Position numbers and translations under genes: made by a program
Shown: positions 36,510 through 44,404 of the stretch, piece by piece
Layout: every line of letters starts with the position of its first letter
How positions within the stretch are numbered: position 1 is the stretch's first letter
The notes under the pieces: generated by a model
Seen by the model: only the letters and a program-made list of their open reading frames with translations
Databases searched by the model: none
Told to the model about the DNA's origin: nothing
Assembly (NCBI RefSeq): GCF_014647435.1
Contig: NZ_BMPE01000026.1
Span: forward strand, 1 to 48,363
Source: Deinococcus radiotolerans
GTDB lineage: Bacteria; Deinococcota; Deinococci; Deinococcales; Deinococcaceae
Length of the DNA stretch: 48,363 nucleotides
Reading direction: 5' to 3'

Positions 36510-39001
36510 GCGCGGACCTCACCGGCACTCAGGGTGCGGGCCAGGGCGCGCACGCTCGCCGCGTCGGGCTGCGCCAGGGCCCGCTCGGCCAGATCGCGCA
36601 GGGTGGCGAGATCGTGCTGCCGCAGCGCGGCCTTCACGGCCGGGATCTGCGGGGCGCTGACCGACAGTTCCTTCACGCCCAGCCCGGTCAGGATCAGCGC
36701 GCCGACCTCGTCCCCGGCGGCGCCGCCGCACACGCCCACCCACTTCCCGTGCGCCTCGGCGGCCTGCACGGTCAGCGCCACGAGTTGCAGCACGGCGGGG
36801 TGCATCGCGTCGGTCTGGCGGGCCAGTTGTGGGTGCAGGCGGTCCATGGCCAGGGTGTACTGGGTCAGGTCATTCGTGCCGACGCTGAAGAAGTCCACCT
36901 CGGGGGCGAGCTGAGCGGCGAGCAGCGCCGCCGAGGGCACCTCGATCATCACGCCCAGCGGAATGCGCGGCGCGTCCAGCTCGGCGCGCACGTCATCGAG
37001 CAGCGCGCGGGCGCGGCGGAAGTCCTCCAGGGTGCTGATCATGGGGAACATGACGTGCACGTTCGGGTGATCCTTCGCGACGCGCACGATGGCGCGCAGC
37101 TGCGGCAGGAACAGGTCCGGGCGCTCGAAGCACAGGCGGATGCCGCGCAGGCCCAGGAAGGAGTTGTCCTCACGCTCCAGGCCCAGGTACGGCACGTCCT
37201 TGTCCCCACCGATGTCCAGCGTGCGGATGATCAGCGGGCGCTCGCCGAGCGATTCGGCCATGGCGCGGTACTCGCGTTCCTGCTCGTCCTCGGTGGGGAC
37301 GCTGTCGCGCTCCAGGAACAGGAACTCGGTGCGCATCAGGCCCACGCCCTCGGCCCCGGCGTCGAGCGCACCGGGCGCGGCGGCGGCGCGGTTGATGTTC
37401 GCGGCGATCTCCACACGGGCGCCGTCGCGGGTCGCGCCGGGGCGGTGCCGGTCGGCGCGGGCGCGGTCCAGTTCGGCCTGCAGTTGCCCCTGGCGGGCGC
37501 GGGCGGCCTGCACGTCCGCCGCCGAAGGGTTCAGGTACAGGGCACCCGCCTGCCCGTCGAGGATGGCGGGGGTGCCGTCCGGGATGTCCAGCAGGCCACT
37601 GCCGGCGGCGACCACGGCGGGCAGGCCCAGCCCGCGCGCGATGATCGCGGTGTGGCTGGTCGGGCCGCCCTGCGCGGTCACGAAGCCCAGCAGGCTGCCC
37701 TCGCTGAAGCGGGCGGTGTCGCTGGGCGTCAGGTCCGGGGCGAGCAGGATCGCGGGGGCGGCGCCCTCCAGGCGGTCCTCGCCCAGGCCCAGCAGGCGGC
37801 GCAGCACGCGGCGCTGCACGTCGCCCAGGTCGGCGGCGCGCGCGGCGAGGGTCGGATCGTCGAGTTTCTGCAGCTGCGCGATGCGCTCGCCGCTGGCCTG
37901 CTGGTACGCCCAGGCCGCGCCGTGCCCGTCCAGAACGAGATTCACGGCGTCCTGCACGGTGCCCTCGTCGGTGAGCAGTTCGCGGTGCGCGCGGAAGATC
38001 GCGGCCCGGTCGGCGTGCCCCGCCTGCGTCTGCTGCTCGATCAGGCCGTCGAGTTCGGCGGCGGCGGCGTTTAGTGCGTCGTCCAGCGCCTGCGCCTGCG
38101 CGGTCGCCTCGCCGGGCTGGTCGGTGACGTGCAGTTCGGCCGGACGGTACACGCGGGTCTCGCCGATCACCAGGCCGTCGCTGGCCGGGACGCCCTCGAT
38201 GGTCGCCCCGACCTGCGTAGGCCGCCAGTCGGCCTCACGCCGCACGGGCTCGGCCGGGGCGGCCAGGCTCAGGTCGTCGCCCAGCCCGGCGCGGATCGCG
38301 TCGGTCACGGCGCCCAGCGCCGCCTCGCTGTCCGCCCGCACCGTCAGGACGCTGCCGCGCTTCAGGCCCAGGCTGAGCAATTCCATCAGGCGCAGCGCGT
38401 CTGCGCTCTGCCCGCCGTGCTCTACCCGCACGCGCGCGCCCAGGCGGCGCACCAGATTGGCGAGCATGGTGCCGGGCCGGGCGTGCATGCCCAGCGGGTT
38501 GGGCAGGGTGACCTGTGCGCTGAAGGGCAGCGCCGGACCGGCGGTGGACGTGGCGGGGTCCTCGGCGGTGGCCTCGCCGGTCAGGGCGCGCTGCACCAGG
38601 GCCGCGTCGCCGGTCGTCGAGAGCTGCTCGACCAGGGCGTCGTCGGCGAGCACGCGGGTCAGGCGGCGCAGGATGTCGAGGTGCTCGTCGCTGGCCGCCG
38701 CGATCCCCACAACGAGGCGCACGGTTTCGCCGCCCTCGCCCCAGGCGACGCCCTGCGGGAGTTGCAGCACGGCGATGCCGGTCCGGTGGATGAGGTGGCG
38801 GGTGTCGGGCGTGCCGTGCGGAATGGCGATGCCGCTGCCCAGGTAGGTGTTCGCCTGACCCTCGCGGGCGAGCATGCCGCCTAGGTAGGCGGGGTCGACG
38901 TTCCCAGCGCCGGCCAGCAGCGAGGCGACCTGTTCGATGGCGGCCTGTTTGCTGCTGGCCTGCGCGCCGAGGCGGATCAGTGAGCGGGGGAGGTTGATCA
39001 T
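36506..39001 (-). CDS. fruB: Fused PTS IIA(Fru)-HPr-Enzyme I
   Basis: An 831-residue multiphosphoryl transfer protein. The IIA domain (about 1-145) carries H62 in [10 protein letters not shown]; HPr (about 160-245) carries H173 in GMHARPGTM; Enzyme I (about 265-831) carries H450 in [19 protein letters not shown] and the PEP-binding [11 protein letters not shown] and [15 protein letters not shown]. It therefore takes phosphate from PEP all the way to FruA. The residue matching regulatory Ser46 of Gram-positive HPr is Arg, so HPr-kinase control is not expected. ATG 39001 was chosen for its GGAGA ribosome binding site; the in-frame extension to 39082 runs through the operator. First gene of the operon. 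Confidence 0.95.
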   Translation of the reverse strand: MINLPRSLIRLGAQASSKQAAIEQVASLLAGAGNVDPAYLGGMLAREGQANTYLGSGIAIPHGTPDTRHLIHRTGIAVLQLPQGVAWGEGGETVRLVVGIAAASDEHLDILRRLTRVLADDALVEQLSTTGDAALVQRALTGEATAEDPATSTAGPALPFSAQVTLPNPLGMHARPGTMLANLVRRLGARVRVEHGGQSADALRLMELLSLGLKRGSVLTVRADSEAALGAVTDAIRAGLGDDLSLAAPAEPVRREADWRPTQVGATIEGVPASDGLVIGETRVYRPAELHVTDQPGEATAQAQALDDALNAAAAELDGLIEQQTQAGHADRAAIFRAHRELLTDEGTVQDAVNLVLDGHGAAWAYQQASGERIAQLQKLDDPTLAARAADLGDVQRRVLRRLLGLGEDRLEGAAPAILLAPDLTPSDTARFSEGSLLGFVTAQGGPTSHTAIIARGLGLPAVVAAGSGLLDIPDGTPAILDGQAGALYLNPSAADVQAARARQGQLQAELDRARADRHRPGATRDGARVEIAANINRAAAAPGALDAGAEGVGLMRTEFLFLERDSVPTEDEQEREYRAMAESLGERPLIIRTLDIGGDKDVPYLGLEREDNSFLGLRGIRLCFERPDLFLPQLRAIVRVAKDHPNVHVMFPMISTLEDFRRARALLDDVRAELDAPRIPLGVMIEVPSAALLAAQLAPEVDFFSVGTNDLTQYTLAMDRLHPQLARQTDAMHPAVLQLVALTVQAAEAHGKWVGVCGGAAGDEVGALILTGLGVKELSVSAPQIPAVKAALRQHDLATLRDLAERALAQPDAASVRALARTLSAGEVRA

Positions 39002-39065
39002 GGTTGCTTCTCCTGTGGGGAGAGCGGGACAGCCACCCGCTCGCCTGCCGATTCCTGACGAATCG

Positions 39066-39091
39066 TGATCAATTTTGAGCAATTTCGATCA
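39066..39091. promoter_or_regulatory. Candidate FruR operator
   Basis: A 26-bp imperfect palindrome bounded by TGATCA and GATCA with AT-rich centre, in the 207-bp gap between divergent fruB and fruR. Eighteen of 26 positions are symmetric. It lies 65 nt upstream of fruB and is the most AT-rich patch in the region, suitable for the DeoR-type regulator beside it. Confidence 0.55.
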
Positions 39092-39194
39092 TAGTTGACA
39101 TGGCCCTGACCATCAAGTGCCCAGGTCACCCTTGCCTGGACACGCCCGCCACCACGGCAGAAACGCGCCCTCACCCACCCCTGTTCCCACGCGC

Positions 39195-39200
39195 TACCAT
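39195..39200 (+). promoter_or_regulatory. -10 box of fruR
   Basis: TACCAT lies 8 nt before ATG 39209; spacing fits a leaderless or very short-leader transcript. The TTGACA at 39095-39100 is too far away to be its -35. Confidence 0.4.
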
Positions 39201-39208
39201 GAGCAGAG

Positions 39209-39976
39209 ATGAACGCCCCCCTCGCGGAGGACCGCCTCCAGCGCATCCTCGACCTGCTCTCCCGCCACGGCCGGATGCGCACCACCGCCCTGACCGAAGC
39301 GCTCGGCGTCAGCGGCGCCACCACCCGCCGCGACCTCGACCTGCTCGCCAGCCGCGGCCTGATCCGCAAACTCCACGGCGGCGCGGCCCTGGCCAGCCAG
39401 GACCAGCAGTATGCGGACCGGCAGCAGCTCCACCAGGACGCCAAAACCCGCCTCGCCCAGACCGCCCTGAGCCTCATTAACCCCGGCGCGACCCTGTATC
39501 TCGACGCGGGCACCACGGCTCTGGCCGTCGCGCAGGCCCTCCGGCGCACCCCCCAGCTGACCCGCACGCTGCGCGTCGTCACCCACGGCATCGACGTCGC
39601 CTACGAACTCAACGGCGAATGCCCCCTCTACGTCGTCGGCGGCGAACTCTACGGCAGCACCTACAGCCTGACCGGCCCCGATGCCCTGGACACCATCCGC
39701 CGCTACCGCTACGACCTCTTCCTGGTCGGCTGCACCAGCATCGACCCCACCCGCGGCCTGACGAACAGCAACCTCATCGAGGCCCAGCAGAAAGCCGCCA
39801 TCATGACCCAGGCCACGCGCACCGTCCTCATCGCCGACCACAGCAAATGGGGCCCCACGGGCTTCGCCACCTTCGCCACCCTGAACCAGGTGCAGGACTG
39901 GGTCACCGACCACGCCGGACCCGTCGCCCGCTGCGCCTTCGAGGACGCCGGCGTGCGCATCCACGCCAGCACCTGA
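39209..39976 (+). CDS. fruR: DeoR-family regulator of the fructose operon
   Basis: A 255-residue DeoR-type repressor. The N-terminal helix-turn-helix (about 8-60) reads [20 protein letters not shown] and [20 protein letters not shown], then LHGGA. The effector domain (about 75-240) has [15 protein letters not shown] and [19 protein letters not shown]. In relatives the ligand is fructose 1-phosphate or a related phosphosugar. Divergent from fruB with a palindrome between them, so it most likely represses the fru operon and itself. The stop codon lies inside a 12-nt match to an IS4-type end found nearby. Confidence 0.9.
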   Translation: MNAPLAEDRLQRILDLLSRHGRMRTTALTEALGVSGATTRRDLDLLASRGLIRKLHGGAALASQDQQYADRQQLHQDAKTRLAQTALSLINPGATLYLDAGTTALAVAQALRRTPQLTRTLRVVTHGIDVAYELNGECPLYVVGGELYGSTYSLTGPDALDTIRRYRYDLFLVGCTSIDPTRGLTNSNLIEAQQKAAIMTQATRTVLIADHSKWGPTGFATFATLNQVQDWVTDHAGPVARCAFEDAGVRIHAST

Positions 39977-39979
39977 CAG
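39968..39979 (+). repeat. IS-end-like motif at the fruR stop
   Basis: CAGCACCTGACA is identical to the core of the IS4-type end at 40110 and spans the fruR stop codon. It may be a relic insertion end or coincidence. Confidence 0.3.
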
Positions 39980-40109
39980 TACTGCTCAGCTGCGTCCGAG
40001 AGCATCGAAGCCTCACAGCATCTGATGACGACCTCTCGCTCCGCTCGATTTGGCTGAAGGAGGCTGTGTACGGACTCCGACGTCCCAGTCTCCAACACGT
40101 ATTGGCAGG

Positions 40110-41288
40110 CTCAGCACCTGACACTTCGGGAAGCTGACGTGCGAGCGGTTGGGAACGGCGTTCCGAGGAGTGCAGACATTCCCAGAAGACCTTGCCGCCC
40201 CACCACACCCCTTAACTCAGGATCTGCCATCCGATCCGCGCCTGACTCACGACCACCCGCCCGCGCTTGTCCCGCCGAGGGGCGTGGGTCTCTGTCCGCT
40301 GTGCGCCGATCCGAGTCATCCAGGCCAGCACAATACACAGTAGTCCGAAGAGCCGAGAGATTCGTTCAGGGGCTGTCATGTGTGGCCTCAAAATTCAGCC
40401 CGCGGGCTTTCAATGCGGAAAACGCCGATTCAATCGCCGACCTGAGCTGATAAGTCCGCAACACGTCCAGCACGGGCAAATCGGATGCCACGATCACCCT
40501 GTCTCCCTCGAAGGACAGGGTAATGACCATGTGCATCCAGCCCCCATACACCCACGTTCGCTCGAATAGGGTGCGCACCTGTCCCAGTTGCAGCATCGTG
40601 AATAGGTCTTGCACCAGTTCATCCTCGATCCTGGTGTTCTCCCGGATGCGGATACACTGCCGGATGCGTTTCCAGCGCAGGAGCGCAGCAACGAGCACCA
40701 CTCGCGCCCCACGAACTCCCGATCTGCGATGACGACGGCCCACCGTCGAGCGGGCAGGACGTTGAGCAATTGAGCAACCAGCAGGATTCGGGCGGCAGTA
40801 CAACTGTTGCCTTGATGGGGCAGCATCGACCAGACGAGTGGGATCACCGCGCCCCCGAGGAGGGCGCCCAGCACGAGGATGTTCAGCAGGGTCCGGCCAT
40901 AGTGCCACGTCGTGCGGTCCATGATGAGGGTGAGCTTGCCGTCGGGCAGTAAGTGAAGCAGGACGTCACAGATGTACTGCCCAGTGAGTTGAGCGTCGTG
41001 GCAGACCCGGGCAACCGTCCGAGTCTTTGATTCCAGCGTGGCTGATCTGGGGAGGTGGAGTGCGATCTTGCGGTGGAGCGTGGATTCGACCTGGAGGACG
41101 GCCAGAAGGACTTCCGCGAGCCGTCTCAGCGCATCGAGGCGGCGACGAGGGAGATGGGCTTTGAGGTGGGCGGTCAGTGTGTCGGCATGGAATCGGGCAG
41201 TATCGGGGATCGTCTCAGACCCAGATGCCGTCCGTTGTCACGCTCCACTGCGTTCGGGACGCCATTTCTGGCGAAATCAGGTGCTGAC
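40110..41288 (-). mobile_element. IS4-type insertion sequence, decayed (copy A)
   Basis: An element of about 1.18 kb. Its left end begins CTCAGCACCTGACACTTCGG (40110-40129) and its right end, read inward on the minus strand, begins CAGCACCTGATTTCGCCAG (41286-41268), giving imperfect terminal inverted repeats. The transposase between them is frameshifted. No target-site duplication is recognisable. The element ends 37 nt before the sensor kinase start at 41325, so it may have replaced that gene's native upstream region. Confidence 0.75.
40366..41237 (-). pseudogene. IS4-family transposase, frameshifted
   Basis: The minus strand reads LKAHLPRRRLDALRRLAEVL, then LTLIMDRTTWHYGRTLLN (first catalytic Asp), then RWAVVIADREFVGREWCSLL (second Asp) in one frame. 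A shift near 40680 moves to WKRIRQCIRIRENTRIEDE and YQLRSAIESAFSALKARGLN (catalytic Glu region). A further shift after 40366 gives LLCIVLAWMTRIGAHRTETH. No good start codon remains at the N-terminus. All three DDE regions are still recognisable, so decay is fairly recent. Confidence 0.85.
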
Positions 41289-41313
41289 CACACCTGCCCT
41301 TGATTTCCGCCAA

Positions 41314-41319
41314 TACTGT
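41314..41319 (+). promoter_or_regulatory. -10 box of the kinase at 41325
   Basis: TACTGT lies 5 nt before ATG 41325, the spacing of a leaderless transcript. It is just outside the IS copy A end. Confidence 0.4.
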
Positions 41320-41324
41320 AGGGA

Positions 41325-43022
41325 ATGTCCACAGTTGGTGCGTCTGACCTTGATCGTCTCCAGGTGCTCCTCGCTCAGCGCACCTTCCTGCTTGCGTTTC
41401 ATGACGCAGTGAAGCCACTCGCCGACCCGGTCGACATTCTGACGACGGCGATTCGCGTGCTGGGCCAGCACCTGGGCGCCAACCGGGTTCTGTACTTCGA
41501 GATCCACGGGAACAATTACGTCGTCGAGCACAATTACGTCCACGGCGCTGCGGCACTCACGGGCACCTTTCCGGTGGACTCATTCAGTCCGCGGGTGCTG
41601 GAGGCCCAGCAGGCTGGCCGAACCGTGGCCGTCTCCAATGTCGCTGCCGATCCCGGCCTGAGCGCGGAGCGGAAAGAAGCGTATGCGGCGATCGCAGTTG
41701 GTGCGCTGGCCGACGTGTCTCTGGTCAAAAATGGCACATTCATCGCTGGGCTGGCCATCCATTTCTCCCAGCCACATGCGTGGACGCCCGAAGAGATCAC
41801 GCTGTGTGAAGACGTCGCCGAACGGACATGGAGCGCCGTGGAACGGGCCCGCGCCGAAACCGCGTTGCGGGAATCGGAGGACAAATTCCGCAGCCTGTTC
41901 AATTCCATCGACGAGGGGTTCTGCATCGTCGAGCTCCTGTTCAGCGAGAACGGGAGACCGGTGGATTACCGGTTTATTCAGGCGAATCCGGCCTTCGTTG
42001 AGTTGACGGGCCTCCCTGCTGACGCCCTCGGCAAAACTGCACGGGAGCTCGTCCCAGATCTGGAAGCGTTCTGGGTGGAGACGTACGGCGAGGTCGCGCT
42101 GACGGGCCAGGCCGTGCGGTTTGAGAACCGATCGGACGCGATGAACCGCTGGTTCGATGTGTACGCCTCCCGCATCGGTGGCGACGGCAGTCACCAGGTC
42201 GCCATCGTGTTCAACAACATCAGTGAGCGCAAACAGGCGGAAGCTGACATCAGGGAACTCAACCGCCTCCTGGAGGCGCGCATTGAGGAAAGGACTCGCA
42301 ACCTCGCTGTTGAGCGCGCCGCCCTGGAAGTGGCGAATGATGAGCTGCAGGCGTTCAATCACAGCGTCTCGCACGATCTGATGACGCCGCTGCGGCACAT
42401 CACCGGTTTCGCGCAGTTGGCTTCCAGGAGCCTTGACGATCCGCAAAAGAGCCGCCGTTACCTGGACATCATCGTCCAGGGCGCGCAGCGCATGGAGACG
42501 ATGATCGAGGGCATGCTGGCCTTGTCACGAACCGGACAGCGCGAACTGAGCGTGGGCATGGTGGATCTGAACCATCTCCTCGAACAGTCGCGGCTTGATG
42601 TGCAGGTTCAACATCAGGGCCGGATCATTGAGTGGCGGTTGGGCCAACTCCCTGTCGTTCAGGGTGACCGCGTGACGCTGCAGCAGGTGATGACCAACCT
42701 CCTGGAGAACGCGGCGAAATACAGTCGGGAACGCGATCCAGCGGTCATTGAGGTCTGGGCTGAAGAGGACGTGCAGCACTGGACGGTTGTTGTGCGGGAC
42801 AATGGAGCGGGCTTCGATCCGGCGCGGGCCGGCCAGCTGTTCGGGATGTTCCAGCGCCTCCACCATCAGGACGAATTCAACGGTACAGGGATTGGCCTGT
42901 CGTTGGTGCGGCGGATCATCACCCGACATGGCGGGACAGTGAGTGGGACAGCTGCCCTGGGTCAAGGAGCAACGTTCTGCTTCACCTTGCCCAAACCTGA
43001 ACGTGCGCCAACCATCATTTAA
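41325..43022 (+). CDS. GAF-PAS sensor histidine kinase
   Basis: A 565-residue soluble kinase. A GAF-like domain (about 20-178) is followed by PAS (about 185-305), a coiled coil (about 300-345), an H-box at H350 in NHSVSHDLMTPLRH and an ATPase domain with VMTNLLENAAKYSRERDP, DNGAGFDP and GTGIGLSLVRRI. The architecture and the H-box resemble phytochrome-related kinases, but no bilin-binding Cys context is evident. It is flanked on both sides by IS4-type remnants and has no adjacent response regulator. Confidence 0.92.
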   Translation: MSTVGASDLDRLQVLLAQRTFLLAFHDAVKPLADPVDILTTAIRVLGQHLGANRVLYFEIHGNNYVVEHNYVHGAAALTGTFPVDSFSPRVLEAQQAGRTVAVSNVAADPGLSAERKEAYAAIAVGALADVSLVKNGTFIAGLAIHFSQPHAWTPEEITLCEDVAERTWSAVERARAETALRESEDKFRSLFNSIDEGFCIVELLFSENGRPVDYRFIQANPAFVELTGLPADALGKTARELVPDLEAFWVETYGEVALTGQAVRFENRSDAMNRWFDVYASRIGGDGSHQVAIVFNNISERKQAEADIRELNRLLEARIEERTRNLAVERAALEVANDELQAFNHSVSHDLMTPLRHITGFAQLASRSLDDPQKSRRYLDIIVQGAQRMETMIEGMLALSRTGQRELSVGMVDLNHLLEQSRLDVQVQHQGRIIEWRLGQLPVVQGDRVTLQQVMTNLLENAAKYSRERDPAVIEVWAEEDVQHWTVVVRDNGAGFDPARAGQLFGMFQRLHHQDEFNGTGIGLSLVRRIITRHGGTVSGTAALGQGATFCFTLPKPERAPTII

Positions 43023-43049
43023 GTGTCCAGGCTTTCAATTGTGAATATT

Positions 43050-43592
43050 CTCAAGCTCCTGATGCTTCGGGTCGCTGCGGTATTGACGATCGTGAACAGA
43101 GTGCCACGTCCCTGAAGGCAACCCAAGAGCACAAGTCCACCGCACTGCCTGGCTGAGTGCATATCACCCGATCCGCGTGTGAATCACGACCCTTTGTCCG
43201 TGGTTGTCTCGCTGAGGGGCGTGAGTCTCTGTCCGCTGCGGGCCGATCCGGGTCATCCAGGCCAGCGTGAGACACAGCAGTCCGAACAGTCAGGACATTC
43301 ACTCTGGAGTGGTCAGGTGCGTGGCCTCCAGCTTCAGCCCGCGAGATTTCAACGGGCTGACCACGGAGTCAATGCCCTAGCGGACACGACAGGGGTACAA
43401 CACGTCCAGCATGGGCACCTCCGACGCGACGATCACCTTGTCCCCACGGGGACAGCGTGATGACCACGTGCAGTCAGCCCCCATAGACTCACGTCCGCCT
43501 GAACAGGGTGCGCACCTCTCCCGGTTGCAGCGTCGTGAGTAGATCCGCACTGCGTCCATGACGCCATTTCAGCCGAAGTGTCAGGTGTTGAG
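43050..43592 (-). mobile_element. IS4-type internal-deletion derivative (copy B)
   Basis: A 543-bp relative of copy A. Its left end, CTCAAGCTCCTGATGCTTCGG (43050-43070 in part), and right end, CTCAACACCTGACACTTCGG on the minus strand (43592-43573), match the ends of copy A. About 45 bp of the 5' end is joined directly to the part encoding LQPGEVRTLFRRT and onward through GDKVIVASEVPMLDVL and LKSRGLKLEATHLTTP to LAWMTRIGPQRTETHAP, with several stops. The first two-thirds of the transposase gene is missing, so it is non-autonomous. Confidence 0.7.
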
Positions 43593-43770
43593 CTCGGGCG
43601 TACAGAGCAAAACATTCTCGATTCTGTTTTCGTCGTTTGAAGCTAAGCTGAGCACGTTCCTGCTGCCGAGACAGACGATGGCTTTGCTCCGCGAGAGTGT
43701 TGCAGCGGGCCGTAGAAACACCTTGGATGTGCTTCACCCTGTGGGCCACAGGCCTGCCCGGATGGCCGCC

Positions 43771-44010
43771 CTATCGCTCTACAGCTTGTCCGTGTGGATC
43801 GAAACTGGTGTGGACGGCTAGGAGGTGCGCGTTCTCGCCGAATTCGGCGTGCAGGCGTTTTATGAACGGGATGCTGCGGGAGAGGCAGCTGGGGCATTCG
43901 AGGTTGAAGGTCATGAGCAAGCACAGGCCGCGCTGACTTCCCTTCGGCGGGACAGCGACGGCTTCTGGCTGCTTTCAGTTGCTCGGGCTGCCAGTCCCGA
44001 CCGTCAGCAC
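43771..44010 (-). pseudogene. Fragment of a thioredoxin-fold (TlpA/redoxin-like) protein
   Basis: On the minus strand one frame reads GLCLLMTFNLECPSCLSRS, then IPFIKRLHAEFGENAHLLAV and HTSFDPHGQ, and stops at 43771. The CPSC pair after a hydrophobic strand, and the following helix and strand, fit the TlpA/redoxin fold. Upstream the frame is closed by a stop near 43970, and the C-terminal half is absent. It lies between two IS4-type ends (43592 and 44039). Confidence 0.45.
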
Positions 44011-44019
44011 TCCGGTTTC

Positions 44020-44039
44020 CCAACGTGTCAGGTGCTGAG
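44020..44039 (-). repeat. Solo IS4-type terminal repeat
   Basis: Read on the minus strand, CTCAGCACCTGACACGTTGG matches the copy A end at 17 of about 20 positions, and similarity continues for some 20 nt more. It points leftward, toward copy B, and has no partner of its own. Confidence 0.5.
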
Positions 44040-44404
44040 GCATGATCTGCCAGAGAGCGGCCGGAACTAGCGTTTCGATCATCTCAGTACCCTCGTCCAG
44101 CCGTATGGTCCCCAGGCTCTTCCATGGTTATCCATCAGAGTGCACGGCGCGCTGCGGCGAGGTACACCGTCACCGCCGACGGTGCGTGGAGTGGGGAGAC
44201 GGCAGGTTTGAGTGGCGTCCGCAGTGAAGTAGCTTTTCATGACGTGCGGGATCAACAGGCGGCCGAGTGACCGAGCGATTGCACAGGACGGGTACACTAG
44301 GGGTCATCCGTTCACCGGCCGATTCAGCTGTCCTCCGGGCACTGCTGCAAGCAGCGCCTCGTCAGCGCGCACCATTCATCCTCTCCACCGCTTGAGGCTC
44401 TCCC
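44040..44404. other. Upstream region of the GGDEF-EAL gene
   Basis: No gene is seen. GAGG at 44394-44397 is a modest ribosome binding site for the GTG at 44405. TACACT at 44294-44299 could be a -10 box, without a matching -35. Confidence 0.35.

Noticed and set aside
36614..38846. Two long plus-strand frames (486 and 585 codons)
   Set aside because: Both are antisense to fruB and contain no domain motif.
43643..44023. 126-codon minus-strand frame taken as one protein
   Set aside because: The redoxin-like residues are in a neighbouring frame of the same stretch; this frame has Pro/Arg-rich shadow composition.
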